Source of the DNA: Betaproteobacteria bacterium
GTDB taxonomy: Bacteria; Pseudomonadota; Gammaproteobacteria; Burkholderiales; SG8-41
Direction: 5' to 3'
DNA: 49,432 bases
Assembly (NCBI GenBank): GCA_947486575.1
Contig: CANKUB010000019.1
Coordinates: 1 to 49,432 of the forward strand
Shown piece by piece: positions 7,884 to 16,640 of the stretch. The position numbers were made by a program, and so were the translations under genes. How positions within the stretch are numbered: the stretch's first letter is position 1; each line of letters opens with the position of its first letter. A model generated the notes under the pieces. The model was not told the origin of the DNA. It worked only from the letters and a program-made list of their open reading frames with translations, and made no database searches.

Positions 7884-8918
7884 TTAATCGAAACGCTTCG
7901 CACTCGCCCCAGCCAACCGCCGTATTGCCTCAATCACCGCGCGCGGGCTGGCCTTGTTCTGACCGGCAATATCGTAGGCGCTGCCATGCGCCACCGATGA
8001 AAACAAAATCGGCGTACCGATAGTCAGCCCCGCCGTGCGATCAATCGCCAGCGACTTGGCGGCAACGTGACCTTGATCGTGCGTCATCACCACGCAGGCG
8101 TCAAACCCGGGCTTGTGGAAGATCGTGTCCGCGCCGAACGGGCCATCTGCCATGATGCCTTGCGCTTTGGCGTCGGCGATCGCGGGTTCGATTGTCAGCC
8201 GTTCATCATCGCCGAACATTCCGCCTTCGCTTGCGTGCGGGTTCAAGCCTGACACGGCGATGCGCGGTGCGGCGATACCGATGCGTTTTAACGCGGTGTT
8301 CGCAGCAATAATCGAATGCAGCACGCGCTCACATGTCACCAGTTCAATCGCACGCCTCAGACTGACATGCAGCGTGGTATGTACGATGCGCATCTCACGC
8401 CCGCCGTGCTCAAAGCAGATCATCAGAAACGCGTCTTCAATCGGCGCGTGGGTGCAGCGCGCGACAAAGCTCGGATAACCATCGAATTCAATGCCTGCCA
8501 TTTTGATGGCGGTTTCGGTCATGGGCGCGGCAACTACGGCATCCACTTCGCCGCGCAATGCGGCTTCGATGGCAGCGCGTGCACTGTCGAGTGCAGCGAG
8601 ACCGTGCGCTGCGGCCAACTCGCCGAGTTTGAGTTCGCCAGGTTTGAATTGCGCGCGTTCGATCAGGGCGATAGCGTCATCCTGCACGTTGGCTACTTCT
8701 GCCGGGTGGGTGATGCTTTGCACGCGCGGCGCCAATGCGCAGGCGCGCGCGTGAGTATCGAGCACGCTGCGGTCGCCAAATAATATCGGATGGCAGATGG
8801 CGCGCACGGACGAATCGAGCACGGCTTTCAAGGCAATCTCCGGACCTATTCCCGCGGGGTCGCCGAGTGCTATTGCAATGCGGGGTAAAATTTTCTGGGG
8901 CATGGAAGGTGTGCGCAT
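7884..8918 (-). CDS. PdxA-family NAD-dependent dehydrogenase (probable cis-dihydrodiol dehydrogenase)
   Basis: A 344-residue member of the PdxA family, metal-dependent enzymes that oxidise and often decarboxylate beta-hydroxy acids. Visible landmarks are GDPAGIGPE near the N terminus, HTTLHVSL, NPHASEGG (the NPHAGE-like metal-binding block) and HDQGH, with GSAYDIAG near the end. The true PdxA acts in vitamin B6 synthesis, but the family also contains TphB, which dehydrogenates the terephthalate cis-dihydrodiol. The gene is divergent from a Rieske oxygenase (75-bp gap) and close to pcaGH, so a dihydrodiol dehydrogenase role fits better. Start is ATG 8918 or 8903; neither has a strong Shine-Dalgarno site. 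Upstream extension to 9008 overlaps the Rieske start and is rejected. Confidence 0.82.
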   Translation of the reverse strand: MRTPSMPQKILPRIAIALGDPAGIGPEIALKAVLDSSVRAICHPILFGDRSVLDTHARACALAPRVQSITHPAEVANVQDDAIALIERAQFKPGELKLGELAAAHGLAALDSARAAIEAALRGEVDAVVAAPMTETAIKMAGIEFDGYPSFVARCTHAPIEDAFLMICFEHGGREMRIVHTTLHVSLRRAIELVTCERVLHSIIAANTALKRIGIAAPRIAVSGLNPHASEGGMFGDDERLTIEPAIADAKAQGIMADGPFGADTIFHKPGFDACVVMTHDQGHVAAKSLAIDRTAGLTIGTPILFSSVAHGSAYDIAGQNKASPRAVIEAIRRLAGASAKRFD

Positions 8919-8993
8919 GGGAGACCGTAATGTAGCGCACTTATCGGTATAAAATGTCCGCTTTGTGATAACGAAGCCATCGAGTACCACATC

Positions 8994-10298
8994 ATGATGA
9001 CACAACAAGAAAACGACACGCTAACCCAAACCGGCGCTGGCACGCTGATGGGCGATTTGTTCCGCCGCTACTGGATGCCCGCGCTGCACGATTGGGAATT
9101 GCCCGAGCCGGATTGTCCGCCCGTGCGCGTCAAGCTGCTCGGCGAACGGCTGATTGCATTTCGTGATACGCAAAACCGGCTGGGCTTGATGGATGAATTC
9201 TGCGCGCATCGCGGCGTATCGCTTTGGTTCGGGCGCAATGAAGAATCAGGACTTCGCTGCCCGTATCACGGCTGGAAGTACGACGTCACCGGCCAATGTA
9301 CGGAGCTGCCGTCCGAGGGCGAAGACGTAGATGGTGGCAAGGGCCCCATGTGCAAGCGCATCAAGTTGAAATCGTATCCGTGCATCGAGTTGGGCGGGGT
9401 GATCTGGACCTACATGGGGCCGCCAGAACTGAAACCCGATCCGCCCGCGCTGGAATGGACGCAGGTGTCACCACGCCAGCGTTTTGTCTCCAAACGTTTG
9501 CAGGAGAACAATTACCTGCAAGCCATTGAGGGCGGCATTGATTCGTCGCACGTGAGTTTTTTGCATGGCGGTGCACTCAAAACCGACCCGCTGTTTGTTG
9601 GCAGCAAAGGCAACGATTACAACGATCATGATCGCATGCCGTTTTTTGAAGTGGCGGATTTCTCAGGCGGTTTGCTGATCGGCGCGCGACGCAACGTGAC
9701 CGACAACCCTGAGCAATACTACTGGCGCATCACGCCCTACATCATGCCCTCACATTCGATCATCCCTCCGCGCGCAGGGCATCCGCTGGGCGGGCACGTG
9801 TGGGTACCGATTGACGATGAAAACTGCTGGGCGTGGAGTATCAACTACCACCCCAAACGCGATCTGAAAGAATCCGAAATCAACGCCATGAAAGACGGCA
9901 AAGGCATCCACGTCAAATACGTGCCTGGCACATTCACGCCGCTCGCCAACAAAACCAACGACTACCTGATGGATCGCGCCGCGCAAAAAGCTGGCGTGCA
10001 TTACTCGGGCGTGGAAGGCATTTCGATGCAGGATGCGTCACTGCAGGAATCCATGGGCCCGACACAGGATCGCACCAAGGAAAATCTTTGCCCCACCGAT
10101 CGTGGCATTGTGATGATGCGGCGGTTGCTCCTGCAAAGCGCACAGGCGAATCGCGCAGGCAAACCACTACCCGGCCTTGATCCCAAAGAGCAGCATGTGC
10201 GTTCGTGTTCACTACTTCTGCCAAAGACGCAGGCGTTCAAGGAGCATGCACGGCATGGGTTTTTCCCGCCGTTAGGCACTGACCCGATTACAGTTTAA
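8994..10298 (+). CDS. Rieske ring-hydroxylating oxygenase alpha subunit (phthalate 4,5-dioxygenase type)
   Basis: A 434-residue oxygenase component. The Rieske [2Fe-2S] ligands are C70/H72 (CAHRG) and C89/H92 (CPYHGW). The mononuclear iron site is seen as D183, H186 and H191 in GIDSSHVSFLHGG. The N terminus (ENDTLTQTGAGTLMGDLFRRYWMPA) and overall length match the phthalate 4,5-dioxygenase group (Pht3/OphA2), which adds O2 to an aromatic carboxylate. No ferredoxin/reductase gene lies nearby, so electrons must come from elsewhere. The ATG at 8997 is an alternative start. Context with a 4,5-dihydroxyphthalate decarboxylase-like gene supports a phthalate-like substrate. Confidence 0.88.
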   Translation: MMTQQENDTLTQTGAGTLMGDLFRRYWMPALHDWELPEPDCPPVRVKLLGERLIAFRDTQNRLGLMDEFCAHRGVSLWFGRNEESGLRCPYHGWKYDVTGQCTELPSEGEDVDGGKGPMCKRIKLKSYPCIELGGVIWTYMGPPELKPDPPALEWTQVSPRQRFVSKRLQENNYLQAIEGGIDSSHVSFLHGGALKTDPLFVGSKGNDYNDHDRMPFFEVADFSGGLLIGARRNVTDNPEQYYWRITPYIMPSHSIIPPRAGHPLGGHVWVPIDDENCWAWSINYHPKRDLKESEINAMKDGKGIHVKYVPGTFTPLANKTNDYLMDRAAQKAGVHYSGVEGISMQDASLQESMGPTQDRTKENLCPTDRGIVMMRRLLLQSAQANRAGKPLPGLDPKEQHVRSCSLLLPKTQAFKEHARHGFFPPLGTDPITV

Positions 10299-10303
10299 AA
10301 ACG

Positions 10304-10331
10304 CTTTAAAAACATATAGTTACACAATATT
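10304..10331 (+). repeat. AT-rich recurrent motif, diverged copy
   Basis: Reads TTTAAAAACATATAGTTACA, resembling AATAAAAACAAATGGTTACA at 14948. It lies in the 49-bp gap between two convergent genes. Confidence 0.3.
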
Positions 10332-10347
10332 CTATGGCGTGTGAGCG

Positions 10348-11326
10348 TCATTGAATGCTGATGTTGGCATCCTTGATAACCTTGCCCCACTTCGTCATCT
10401 CGGCGCGGATAAACGCCGCGAATTCATCGGGCCGCTCGCCACCGGGGTTAGCGCCTGTGCTGATCATCTGATCGCGGATCACGCGATCATTCACGGCCTT
10501 CAGCAGTTCGCGGTGCAGCAGATTGATCACCGGCTGCGGCACATCCGCCGGAGCGCAAATGGCGGCCCATCCCGAGGCTTCCACACCGGACAAGCCGGCT
10601 TCGGCCATTGTCACGAGATCTGGCGCGACTGCAAGGCGCTTGGCATCGGCAACGACGAGCGCTCTTAATTTGCCGCTGGCGATATGTGGGCCAATGGTTA
10701 CAAAGTAGCTGAAGGTTGCGTTGACGTGACCGCCGATCACATCGGGTATTTCGGCGCCGCCTGATTTGTAGGCAATGCCGCGGATGTTGATGCCGGCTTT
10801 CGACTGGATCAATTCGCCGAGCAGATGAGGAACACTGCCCTGGCTGCCGGAGGCGTAATTCAAATTCCCGGGCTTTGACTTTGCAAGATCAACGAACTCC
10901 TTCATCGATGCTGCGCGTACCGATGGGTGAACTGCCAGTATCAGCGGCCCCGACGTGAGTCGCGTAATAGGGGGCCAACTCGTGAATCAACCGCAAAGCG
11001 GGATCAGGCATGAACAGATCGTTCAGCACGTTATTGATGGAACAAGCGAGCAGCGTGTAGCCGTCTGGCGCAGACTTCGCGGCGAGCTTGGCCGCAATCC
11101 CACTATTTGCGCCTGGCCGATTATCCACAACCACGGGTTGGCCCAGTGCTTCGTTGAGCTTCTGCGCGGCCTGACGGGTGCGTACATCACCCGCTGACCC
11201 CGCAATTGATCCCACCAGAATTCGGATCGGCTTGATGGGGTAGTTCTGTGCCGAACCCGGTGCGGGCATTGCGCCTATCGCGCACGCAACCAAACTGGCG
11301 GCGGCAACGGTGCGTAGGTTGTCCAT
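10348..11326 (-). pseudogene. Bug-family substrate-binding protein broken by a one-base frameshift
   Basis: Two overlapping reading frames together make one Bug protein. The 5' part starts at ATG 11326 (signal peptide MDNLRTVAAASLVACAIGAM, then YPIKPIRILVG, VVDNRPGANS, APDGYTLL). The 3' part continues in another frame through PSVRAASMKEFVDLAKSKPG to the family C terminus at 10348. The frames would join if one base were removed from the run of five G at 10970-10974 (five C on the coding strand), because the peptide ELAP then continues as ITRLTSGPLILAVHPSV. A real homopolymer mutation or a sequencing/assembly error are both possible. The start has AGAAGAG just upstream. Confidence 0.85.
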
Positions 11327-11698
11327 AGCTTTTCTCTTCTGGGTAAATTTGGGAGCCAGTATGAGCAACCTTACCTGATTTGTATCGGGACTGGCCCGGT
11401 GCCTGCGCAGGCATGCGCAGTGCGTGTGCCGTCGCTGCTGGTGGCAAAACGAATTTCTGGAGGCTGTTTGGTATTCATGATTGTTTGCCTATCGGCAGTG
11501 GACAAGAATTACGTGCTCATCAACGCTCTACGAGCCGTATCACACGTGTTGATGCGCCTACGTTCGCGACGGATGCCCAACTTCGTAGCGCTATAATTCG
11601 CCTCCTGGCGCAGGCCCTGTTCGGAAAAACGCCCACCTCAAAGTAGCTCAAAAAATACCCATTAAAACAAACACTTAAATAATCCCATCACAACCCAT
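11327..11698. other. Intergenic region without a convincing gene
   Basis: This 372-bp stretch lies between two divergent genes. Short open frames are present but lack family features and good starts. It contains a perfect 14-bp palindrome TGCCTGCGCAGGCA at 11400-11413 and an AT-rich motif copy near 11660-11686. Regulatory sequence for the decarboxylase-like gene is the most likely content. Confidence 0.4.
11660..11686 (+). repeat. AT-rich recurrent motif, diverged copy upstream of decarboxylase-like gene
   Basis: Reads CATTAAAACAAACACTTAAA and lies 13 bp before the start at 11699, on the same strand as that gene. It matches the other copies only in its AAAACAAA core and A/T context. Confidence 0.3.
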
Positions 11699-12691
11699 AT
11701 GTCTAAACTCCGCCTCGCCCTCTCCTGCTGGAACTACGACCGCATGCGCGCGCTGGCTGACGGCCGTGTACAGCCACACGGTATCGAACTGAACTTCCTC
11801 GATCATATAGTCGAAGAAACGTTTTTTCGCATGCTGCGCTATCAGGAGTTCGATGTGGCGGAGCTGTCGCTGTCTTCATACACAGTGTCGTTGTTTCGTG
11901 AACCGCAGCCGTTTATTGCGATACCGATTTTTCCGTCGCGCATGTTCCGGCACTCGTGTACGTTTATTTCAGCGGCCAGTGGCATTCGCGAGCCCAAAGA
12001 TTTGATTGGCAAGAAAGTTGCCTCGCCCGAATATCAGATGACAGCACCCGTGTGGAGCCGTGGCATCATGCAGGACGAGTACGGCGTCAAGATCAGTGAC
12101 TGCGAATACTGGACCGGCGGGCAGGAAACACCGGGACGCGACGAAAAGCTCAAACTAGATTTGCCGCCGCACATCAAGCTGAACCCGATTCCCGCCGGTA
12201 AAACGCTATCGCAGATGCTCGCTAGCGGCGAGATTGACGCACTGCACAGCCCGCGCATGCCCTCTACGCTGCACTCGCAGCCCGCTAAAGTGAAGCGCCT
12301 GTTCGAGGATTATGTGGATGTCGAGCGGGCTTACTACAAAAAAACAAAATTGTTTCCCATCATGCACACCATCGCCATCCGCCGCGAAGTGTATGAGAAA
12401 AACCGCTGGATCGCGATGGAGCTTTACAAGGCATTCGCCGAAGCGCAGCGCATCTGTTACGAAGAAATGTTCGAGACCGCTGCGCTGCGCAATATGCTGC
12501 CGTGGATGATTGCCGAGGTGGAATGGCTCAAACGCAACATGGGCGATGATTGGTGGCCGTATGGTTTTGAAGCCAACAAGCAAACGCTGGATACGTTTTT
12601 GCGTTACCACCACGAACAGGGCTTGTCGAAGCGGCGCCTTCAGCCGCAAGACCTGTTCGCGCCGGAGACGCTGGAGGCATTCAAGATTTAA
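11699..12691 (+). CDS. 4,5-dihydroxyphthalate decarboxylase-like protein
   Basis: A 330-residue cytoplasmic protein of the 4,5-dihydroxyphthalate decarboxylase group (Pht5/OphC), which has a periplasmic-binding-protein-like fold but no signal peptide. Recognisable segments are LALSCWNYDRMRAL, FDVAELSLSSYTVSLF, PFIAIPIFPSRMFRHS, DLIGKKVASPEYQMTA, TGGQETPGR, LASGEIDAL and KLFPIMHTIAI. In phthalate breakdown this enzyme turns 4,5-dihydroxyphthalate into protocatechuate, the substrate of the PcaGH encoded 5 kb away. Proteins of this family are often annotated as ABC-transporter binding proteins, so the exact substrate needs caution. It stands alone on its strand between two minus-strand genes. 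Confidence 0.8.
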   Translation: MSKLRLALSCWNYDRMRALADGRVQPHGIELNFLDHIVEETFFRMLRYQEFDVAELSLSSYTVSLFREPQPFIAIPIFPSRMFRHSCTFISAASGIREPKDLIGKKVASPEYQMTAPVWSRGIMQDEYGVKISDCEYWTGGQETPGRDEKLKLDLPPHIKLNPIPAGKTLSQMLASGEIDALHSPRMPSTLHSQPAKVKRLFEDYVDVERAYYKKTKLFPIMHTIAIRREVYEKNRWIAMELYKAFAEAQRICYEEMFETAALRNMLPWMIAEVEWLKRNMGDDWWPYGFEANKQTLDTFLRYHHEQGLSKRRLQPQDLFAPETLEAFKI

Positions 12692-12739
12692 TGATGGCTG
12701 GGTGTCCTGTGTGGCGTACTACGCTGCGCCAACGAACGG

Positions 12740-13690
12740 CTAAAAACCATAGAGCTTCGCCGGGTTGTCCACCAGGATTTTTTTACGCACTGCGGCATCC
12801 GGCGCCCACGTGGGCAACAGATTCAGCACGAGGCCATCATCCACCGGCCACAGCGGCGTCTCTTCAGTCGCTTTGCGGCCCGATGCGGAATTCGGATGCG
12901 GCCAGTTGGTGCCCCAGAGAATGCGATCTACATTCGCCGCAATCAGCATCTGTGCCAGCGGGGCGAAGTGCCCGTAGTTTTCGCGCGGGCCGGCAGTGAC
13001 GGAAATTTTTACAAAGGCCTTGCCGGATTTCACCAGATCCACCATGTCGGAAAAGCCCGGTTGTTTCACGCCCAGTTCTTCTTTTGCACCACCATAATGA
13101 TCAAACACGATAGGCACAGGCGAGGCTGCCAGCGCATCCTTCATCGCAGAAATAACGGCCAGTGAAGTATTCAACTGGATGTGCCAGCCACGGCCTTTTA
13201 CGCGATCGGCGGCAGCCAGAAAGCGTTTGCGCGCGACCGCCGGATCACTGACGCCGCTGGTGGCAAGGTTCAGACGTATGCCTTTGAAGCCCAGCCCTGC
13301 CAGGCGGGTGATTTCAGCGTCGGTGGTTTTGTCATCAATCACTGCCACGCCGCGCGCATCTTTGCCGCGTGCCTGCATGCCGTAAATCGAGGCCGAATTA
13401 TCCGCGCCGTAAACGCTGGGCGTAACAATCACCACGCGCTGAATTTTCAGCGCCTTGTGCAAGGCAGACATTTCTTCCGGCAATGCCATTTCGGGCGTGT
13501 AGGTACGCCCGGCAAACCAGGGAAATTTCGCCGGATCACCGTGGATATGCGTGTGGCAATCACACGCGCCAGCGGGCACATCAAACTTGACGGGTGTGCC
13601 GGGTTGCGAGGCTTTGGCAAAACTGAACGGGCTATGGGCGATCGCACTTGCTGCTACTGCGCCAAGGGTAAATTCGCGACGGGTAATCAT
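12740..13690 (-). CDS. Tat-exported amidohydrolase-2 family protein (LigI-like)
   Basis: A 316-residue metal-dependent hydrolase of the amidohydrolase-2 family, closest in pattern to 2-pyrone-4,6-dicarboxylate lactonase LigI. The DCHTHIHGD motif gives the HxH metal site, and later blocks include GFKGIRLNL, VPIVFDHYGG and RILWGTNWPHPN. Unusually for this family it starts with a Tat signal: ITRREFTLGAVAASAIA. ATG 13690 has AGGAGAG upstream; the longer frame adds no coding features. It is followed in the same direction by nothing close, and preceded by the SMP-30 gene 105 bp upstream, also Tat-exported, so the two may form one periplasmic hydrolysis unit. Confidence 0.87.
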   Translation of the reverse strand: MITRREFTLGAVAASAIAHSPFSFAKASQPGTPVKFDVPAGACDCHTHIHGDPAKFPWFAGRTYTPEMALPEEMSALHKALKIQRVVIVTPSVYGADNSASIYGMQARGKDARGVAVIDDKTTDAEITRLAGLGFKGIRLNLATSGVSDPAVARKRFLAAADRVKGRGWHIQLNTSLAVISAMKDALAASPVPIVFDHYGGAKEELGVKQPGFSDMVDLVKSGKAFVKISVTAGPRENYGHFAPLAQMLIAANVDRILWGTNWPHPNSASGRKATEETPLWPVDDGLVLNLLPTWAPDAAVRKKILVDNPAKLYGF

Positions 13691-13795
13691 AATGGTCCTC
13701 TCCTGGTTGAAAAAGTGAATACGTATTATTGCCATTCCCGCGACGGCGAGTCAGACATTAGCGGTGCTGCTCACATAAAAGCGGGGTAACGCTCG

Positions 13796-14812
13796 TTACT
13801 TCTTAGCCACAGTCGGCACCGGCATACCGGGGATGTTCAAGTTGACCGCCAGCAAATGCGAGCGGGTCGTGATAAACAGCGTTTTCCAGTCGTCACCGCC
13901 AAACCCCAGGTTGGTGGTGGCCGGTTGTCCATGCACGATGCGGCCAAGCTTTTTACCCTTGGCATCCATGATCCACAGGCCGCCTGATCCACCGCAATAG
14001 ACATTGCCTTCAGTGTCCACTTTCATACCGTCGGCACCGCCCGGTTCCTTGCCACTGAGGTCGGCGAATATCCGGTCGCTCTGTTTCGCGGGCAAACCGT
14101 TGGGCTGCATATCGAACGCGCGAATGATATTGCGCCTTAGATCTGTTACATAAAGAACGCTTTCGTCCGGTGAGAAAGCAATACCGTTGGGAAACACAAA
14201 ATCATTGAACAACAATGTAATGGTGCCGAGATCAGAAGTAACGCGAAACACGCCAGAGTGCTGCATGTCCCATTGTTCCGGCACAATGCTCGCATTGGGA
14301 TCGGTGATATACATGCTGCCGTCAGATTTAACGATCACATCGTTGGGGCGCGACAGCCGCTTGCCCTGAAACTGGTTAAGCACCACGGTCAGACTACCAT
14401 CAAGCTCCAGCCGCGTGACACGCCGCGTATCGTGCTCGCACGCGACCAGACGGCCTTTCATATCGCGAGTCAGTCCGTTGGCACGCCCCACACCCTGCTT
14501 GAACAGCGTTACGCCTTGCCCAGGCGTGTATTTCATGCGACGGTCGTTGTGAATATCGCTGAATAAAAGATAGCCGCCTTCCTTCCACCAGAGGGGCCCT
14601 TCCGCTGGCCCCATCGGGCCGCCGTAGCCACTACCCAGTTCTTGTATCGGCTGCGACGTTGAGAGTATGCGATCCAGCGCTGGGTCGAGGCGTTCGATGC
14701 GTTGAGCGCCTTGCGCCCAGCCGTTGCTGATGCCACTGGCTGTAGCAACAATACCTGCAGCAGCCGTCGTCGTTAAAAACTGCCGCCGTGAAACGTGATG
14801 CTGATGTGGCAT
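13796..14812 (-). CDS. Tat-exported SMP-30/gluconolactonase family protein
   Basis: A 338-residue six-bladed propeller hydrolase of the SMP-30/gluconolactonase/LRE family. The metal ligands are recognisable as Glu in GPAEGPLWW, Asn in SRPNDVIV and Asp in FSPDESVLYVTD. The N terminus carries a Tat signal (VSRRQFLTTTAAAGIVATAS), so it acts in the periplasm, presumably opening a lactone. ATG 14812 has GGGAGGA upstream; the open frame further up is Cys-rich and non-family. A lactonase is the expected partner of the PQQ dehydrogenases encoded nearby, which can make lactones from cyclic hemiacetals; this link is inference. Confidence 0.87.
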   Translation of the reverse strand: MPHQHHVSRRQFLTTTAAAGIVATASGISNGWAQGAQRIERLDPALDRILSTSQPIQELGSGYGGPMGPAEGPLWWKEGGYLLFSDIHNDRRMKYTPGQGVTLFKQGVGRANGLTRDMKGRLVACEHDTRRVTRLELDGSLTVVLNQFQGKRLSRPNDVIVKSDGSMYITDPNASIVPEQWDMQHSGVFRVTSDLGTITLLFNDFVFPNGIAFSPDESVLYVTDLRRNIIRAFDMQPNGLPAKQSDRIFADLSGKEPGGADGMKVDTEGNVYCGGSGGLWIMDAKGKKLGRIVHGQPATTNLGFGGDDWKTLFITTRSHLLAVNLNIPGMPVPTVAKK

Positions 14813-14947
14813 GAAATCCTCCCTTGGCAAGTTGGCACGACAATAATTATTCCAGTCACTGCTGCAGCAACAATCCGGCTCGCAAAGGATTCTAACGTCC
14901 CTTTTAGGGGGCGACACCGTAGAGATATATCATCTCCAACTTATTAT

Positions 14948-14976
14948 GTAACCATTTGTTTTTATTAATTTTTTAG
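14948..14976 (-). repeat. AT-rich recurrent motif, copy B
   Basis: On the minus strand it holds AATAAAAACAAATGGTTACA. It lies 136 bp upstream of the SMP-30 gene and points toward it. The rest of the 243-bp gap 14813-15055 shows no gene. Confidence 0.5.
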
Positions 14977-15055
14977 TCTCCAGTGCGACACGCCCTCCGC
15001 ACACGCGTGGGTTGTGGGGAATTTGCAGGCAACTCGCTGCATCGCTGCACGACTC

Positions 15056-16012
15056 TCAACGTATCGCAGCCGGTGCTACGGTTGAGCCTGTTCCACCCTG
15101 CATTTTCAGCGGTTGCATGGTGAGCGCAAATTCATGCACGCTTTTTGCGGCAAGCTCTTCAAGCTTCAGATTTTCAAGCAGATGGATACCGTTGACGACC
15201 AGCATGATCTGATGCACCGGCAGCGACAATTGCTTGTCGGGATTGGGTGACACTTCCACTGGTGGTGTATCCGCGCCCACCAGTAGGGGATCCTGTTTGG
15301 CCAGCCACTCTGCGGCTGCGATGCCTATGCCGGGATTCGATTTCACATAGCGCCCGTTGTCCTTGCCCCACAGCTTGCCCCATCCGGTGTGAAGAATCAC
15401 CGCATCGCCCGGCAGCAAGCTGAGATTTTGTTTCGCCAGCGCCTGCTGCAGATCGGCCACGGTGATTTCATAGTTATCACCGAGCATTTCCACACCCTTG
15501 AAGCCCGCCACATCAATCAGCACACCGCGCGTAAAAATCATGCCGATTTTTTCGACGCCCAGTTTGGTGAAGCCGTTACGCGTTTCAACGTCTTCAAGCT
15601 TGATGCAGTTATACATGCGGTTGGCAATCATCTGGTGTGGAAACGCATCGAACTGCGTGCCCACCTGCCCCAATTCTGTGGTGACAATTTCTTCATTGCC
15701 ACCGCGCTGATTCACGCCCGGCGCCTGCGCCGAGCGTTTGGTCACCAGACTGAATACGCGCGCCGGATTGTTGGCCATGCCCGGCCCCAGCACGTGACCC
15801 AGCTCAATGACTTCGCCGGTGCGTATGAGCCTGGTTGCGCGCAATACGGTCTCCGGCTTCATGTGATTGGCCGCACCCCGCTCATCGCCCGCTCCCCATT
15901 TTGAAGGACAGCGCTGCGCTTCTGCCGGGGGACGCCAGCCTTGTGCCGCCACCGCACCTGCCGCTAACGCGAATACAACGCCAGCCAATGACACCCTCAA
16001 TTGCTTGATCAT
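15056..16012 (-). CDS. Exported cyclase-family hydrolase (kynurenine formamidase-like fold)
   Basis: A 318-residue protein of the cyclase family (PF04199), metal-dependent hydrolases of amides and lactones. A Sec signal peptide (MIKQLRVSLAGVVFALAAGA, cleavage near VAA-Q) places it in the periplasm. The usual HxGTHxDxxxH motif appears as GQVGTQFDAFPH: the first and third His positions are Gln or other residues, while Asp and the last His remain. Similar GTQ-type motifs are known in longer cyclase-family members, so this may be a subfamily feature. The ATG at 16012 has AGGAGAG upstream. Substrate unknown. Confidence 0.82.
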   Translation of the reverse strand: MIKQLRVSLAGVVFALAAGAVAAQGWRPPAEAQRCPSKWGAGDERGAANHMKPETVLRATRLIRTGEVIELGHVLGPGMANNPARVFSLVTKRSAQAPGVNQRGGNEEIVTTELGQVGTQFDAFPHQMIANRMYNCIKLEDVETRNGFTKLGVEKIGMIFTRGVLIDVAGFKGVEMLGDNYEITVADLQQALAKQNLSLLPGDAVILHTGWGKLWGKDNGRYVKSNPGIGIAAAEWLAKQDPLLVGADTPPVEVSPNPDKQLSLPVHQIMLVVNGIHLLENLKLEELAAKSVHEFALTMQPLKMQGGTGSTVAPAAIR

Positions 16013-16116
16013 GACCTCTCTCCTAGGTAAGCTGCAGCACCATCAGTGTAGCGCACGAAAAAAAGGGCCATGCAATTGCGCGGCCCTACGGTGCGGGTTA
16101 ACGAAAGCCTGCGCCT

Positions 16117-16467
16117 TCAAAAATCTGTTTGCTTGACTTTACGCAAATCCCAGCGATTTTTCTCACGGTTATAGATCAACCGGTACCACGCGTTCGGGTC
16201 TAAGCCGTAATTCACGGTGACCTTCGACCCATCCGTATTTTTGGTGGACATTTCAAAGCCGAAGCGTGCGCAGGTCTGCGCAGTAATGCGGCTGGTGTCT
16301 TTGGGCTGGGTTGAAAAGTTTTTCCATTCACTGCCGGGATTGGCACAGCGCATTTTGTAACTGAGCTGCTGGTCAGTGGTATTGCGGATGGATACCGCAT
16401 CAATGGCGTAAGCCTGTGACGCAACAATAAACACGGCGATACCGGAGGCAACGGCGGATGATTTCAT
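16117..16467 (-). CDS. Small exported protein of unknown function
   Basis: A 116-residue protein with a signal peptide (MKSSAVASGIAVFIVASQAY, cleavage near AYA-I). The mature part has two Cys (in MRCANPG and TCARFGF) that could form a disulfide, and alternating beta-like stretches (AVSIRNTTDQQLSYKM). The length suggests a small beta-sandwich domain. ATG 16467 has AAAGGG upstream. I do not recognise the family. It follows no obvious operon partner; the cyclase lies 104 bp downstream. Confidence 0.65.
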   Translation of the reverse strand: MKSSAVASGIAVFIVASQAYAIDAVSIRNTTDQQLSYKMRCANPGSEWKNFSTQPKDTSRITAQTCARFGFEMSTKNTDGSKVTVNYGLDPNAWYRLIYNREKNRWDLRKVKQTDF

Positions 16468-16640
16468 TTTTTCCCTTTGGATAGATGAATAGTGCGTTAT
16501 TTGAATATTCCCTGGGCGAATAAGGAATCCAAACATCCCTGCTCGTCAGAGTGCAATGTAGCGGTTAGAACATTTTTGGTCAAACGCCGGGTGGCTGCCA
16601 ATGAATCCACCACTGCGGGCATGCGCGAGGTGCAATCGCT

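Noticed and set aside
7884-8918. Vitamin B6 gene pdxA
   Set aside because: The family match is real, but the neighbours are aromatic catabolism genes and none of the vitamin B6 pathway; a catabolic PdxA-like role is more likely.
11380-11646. Small plus-strand gene (88 codons)
   Set aside because: Poor start, no domain features and lies in the divergent intergenic region; Cys/Arg-rich peptide typical of a chance frame.
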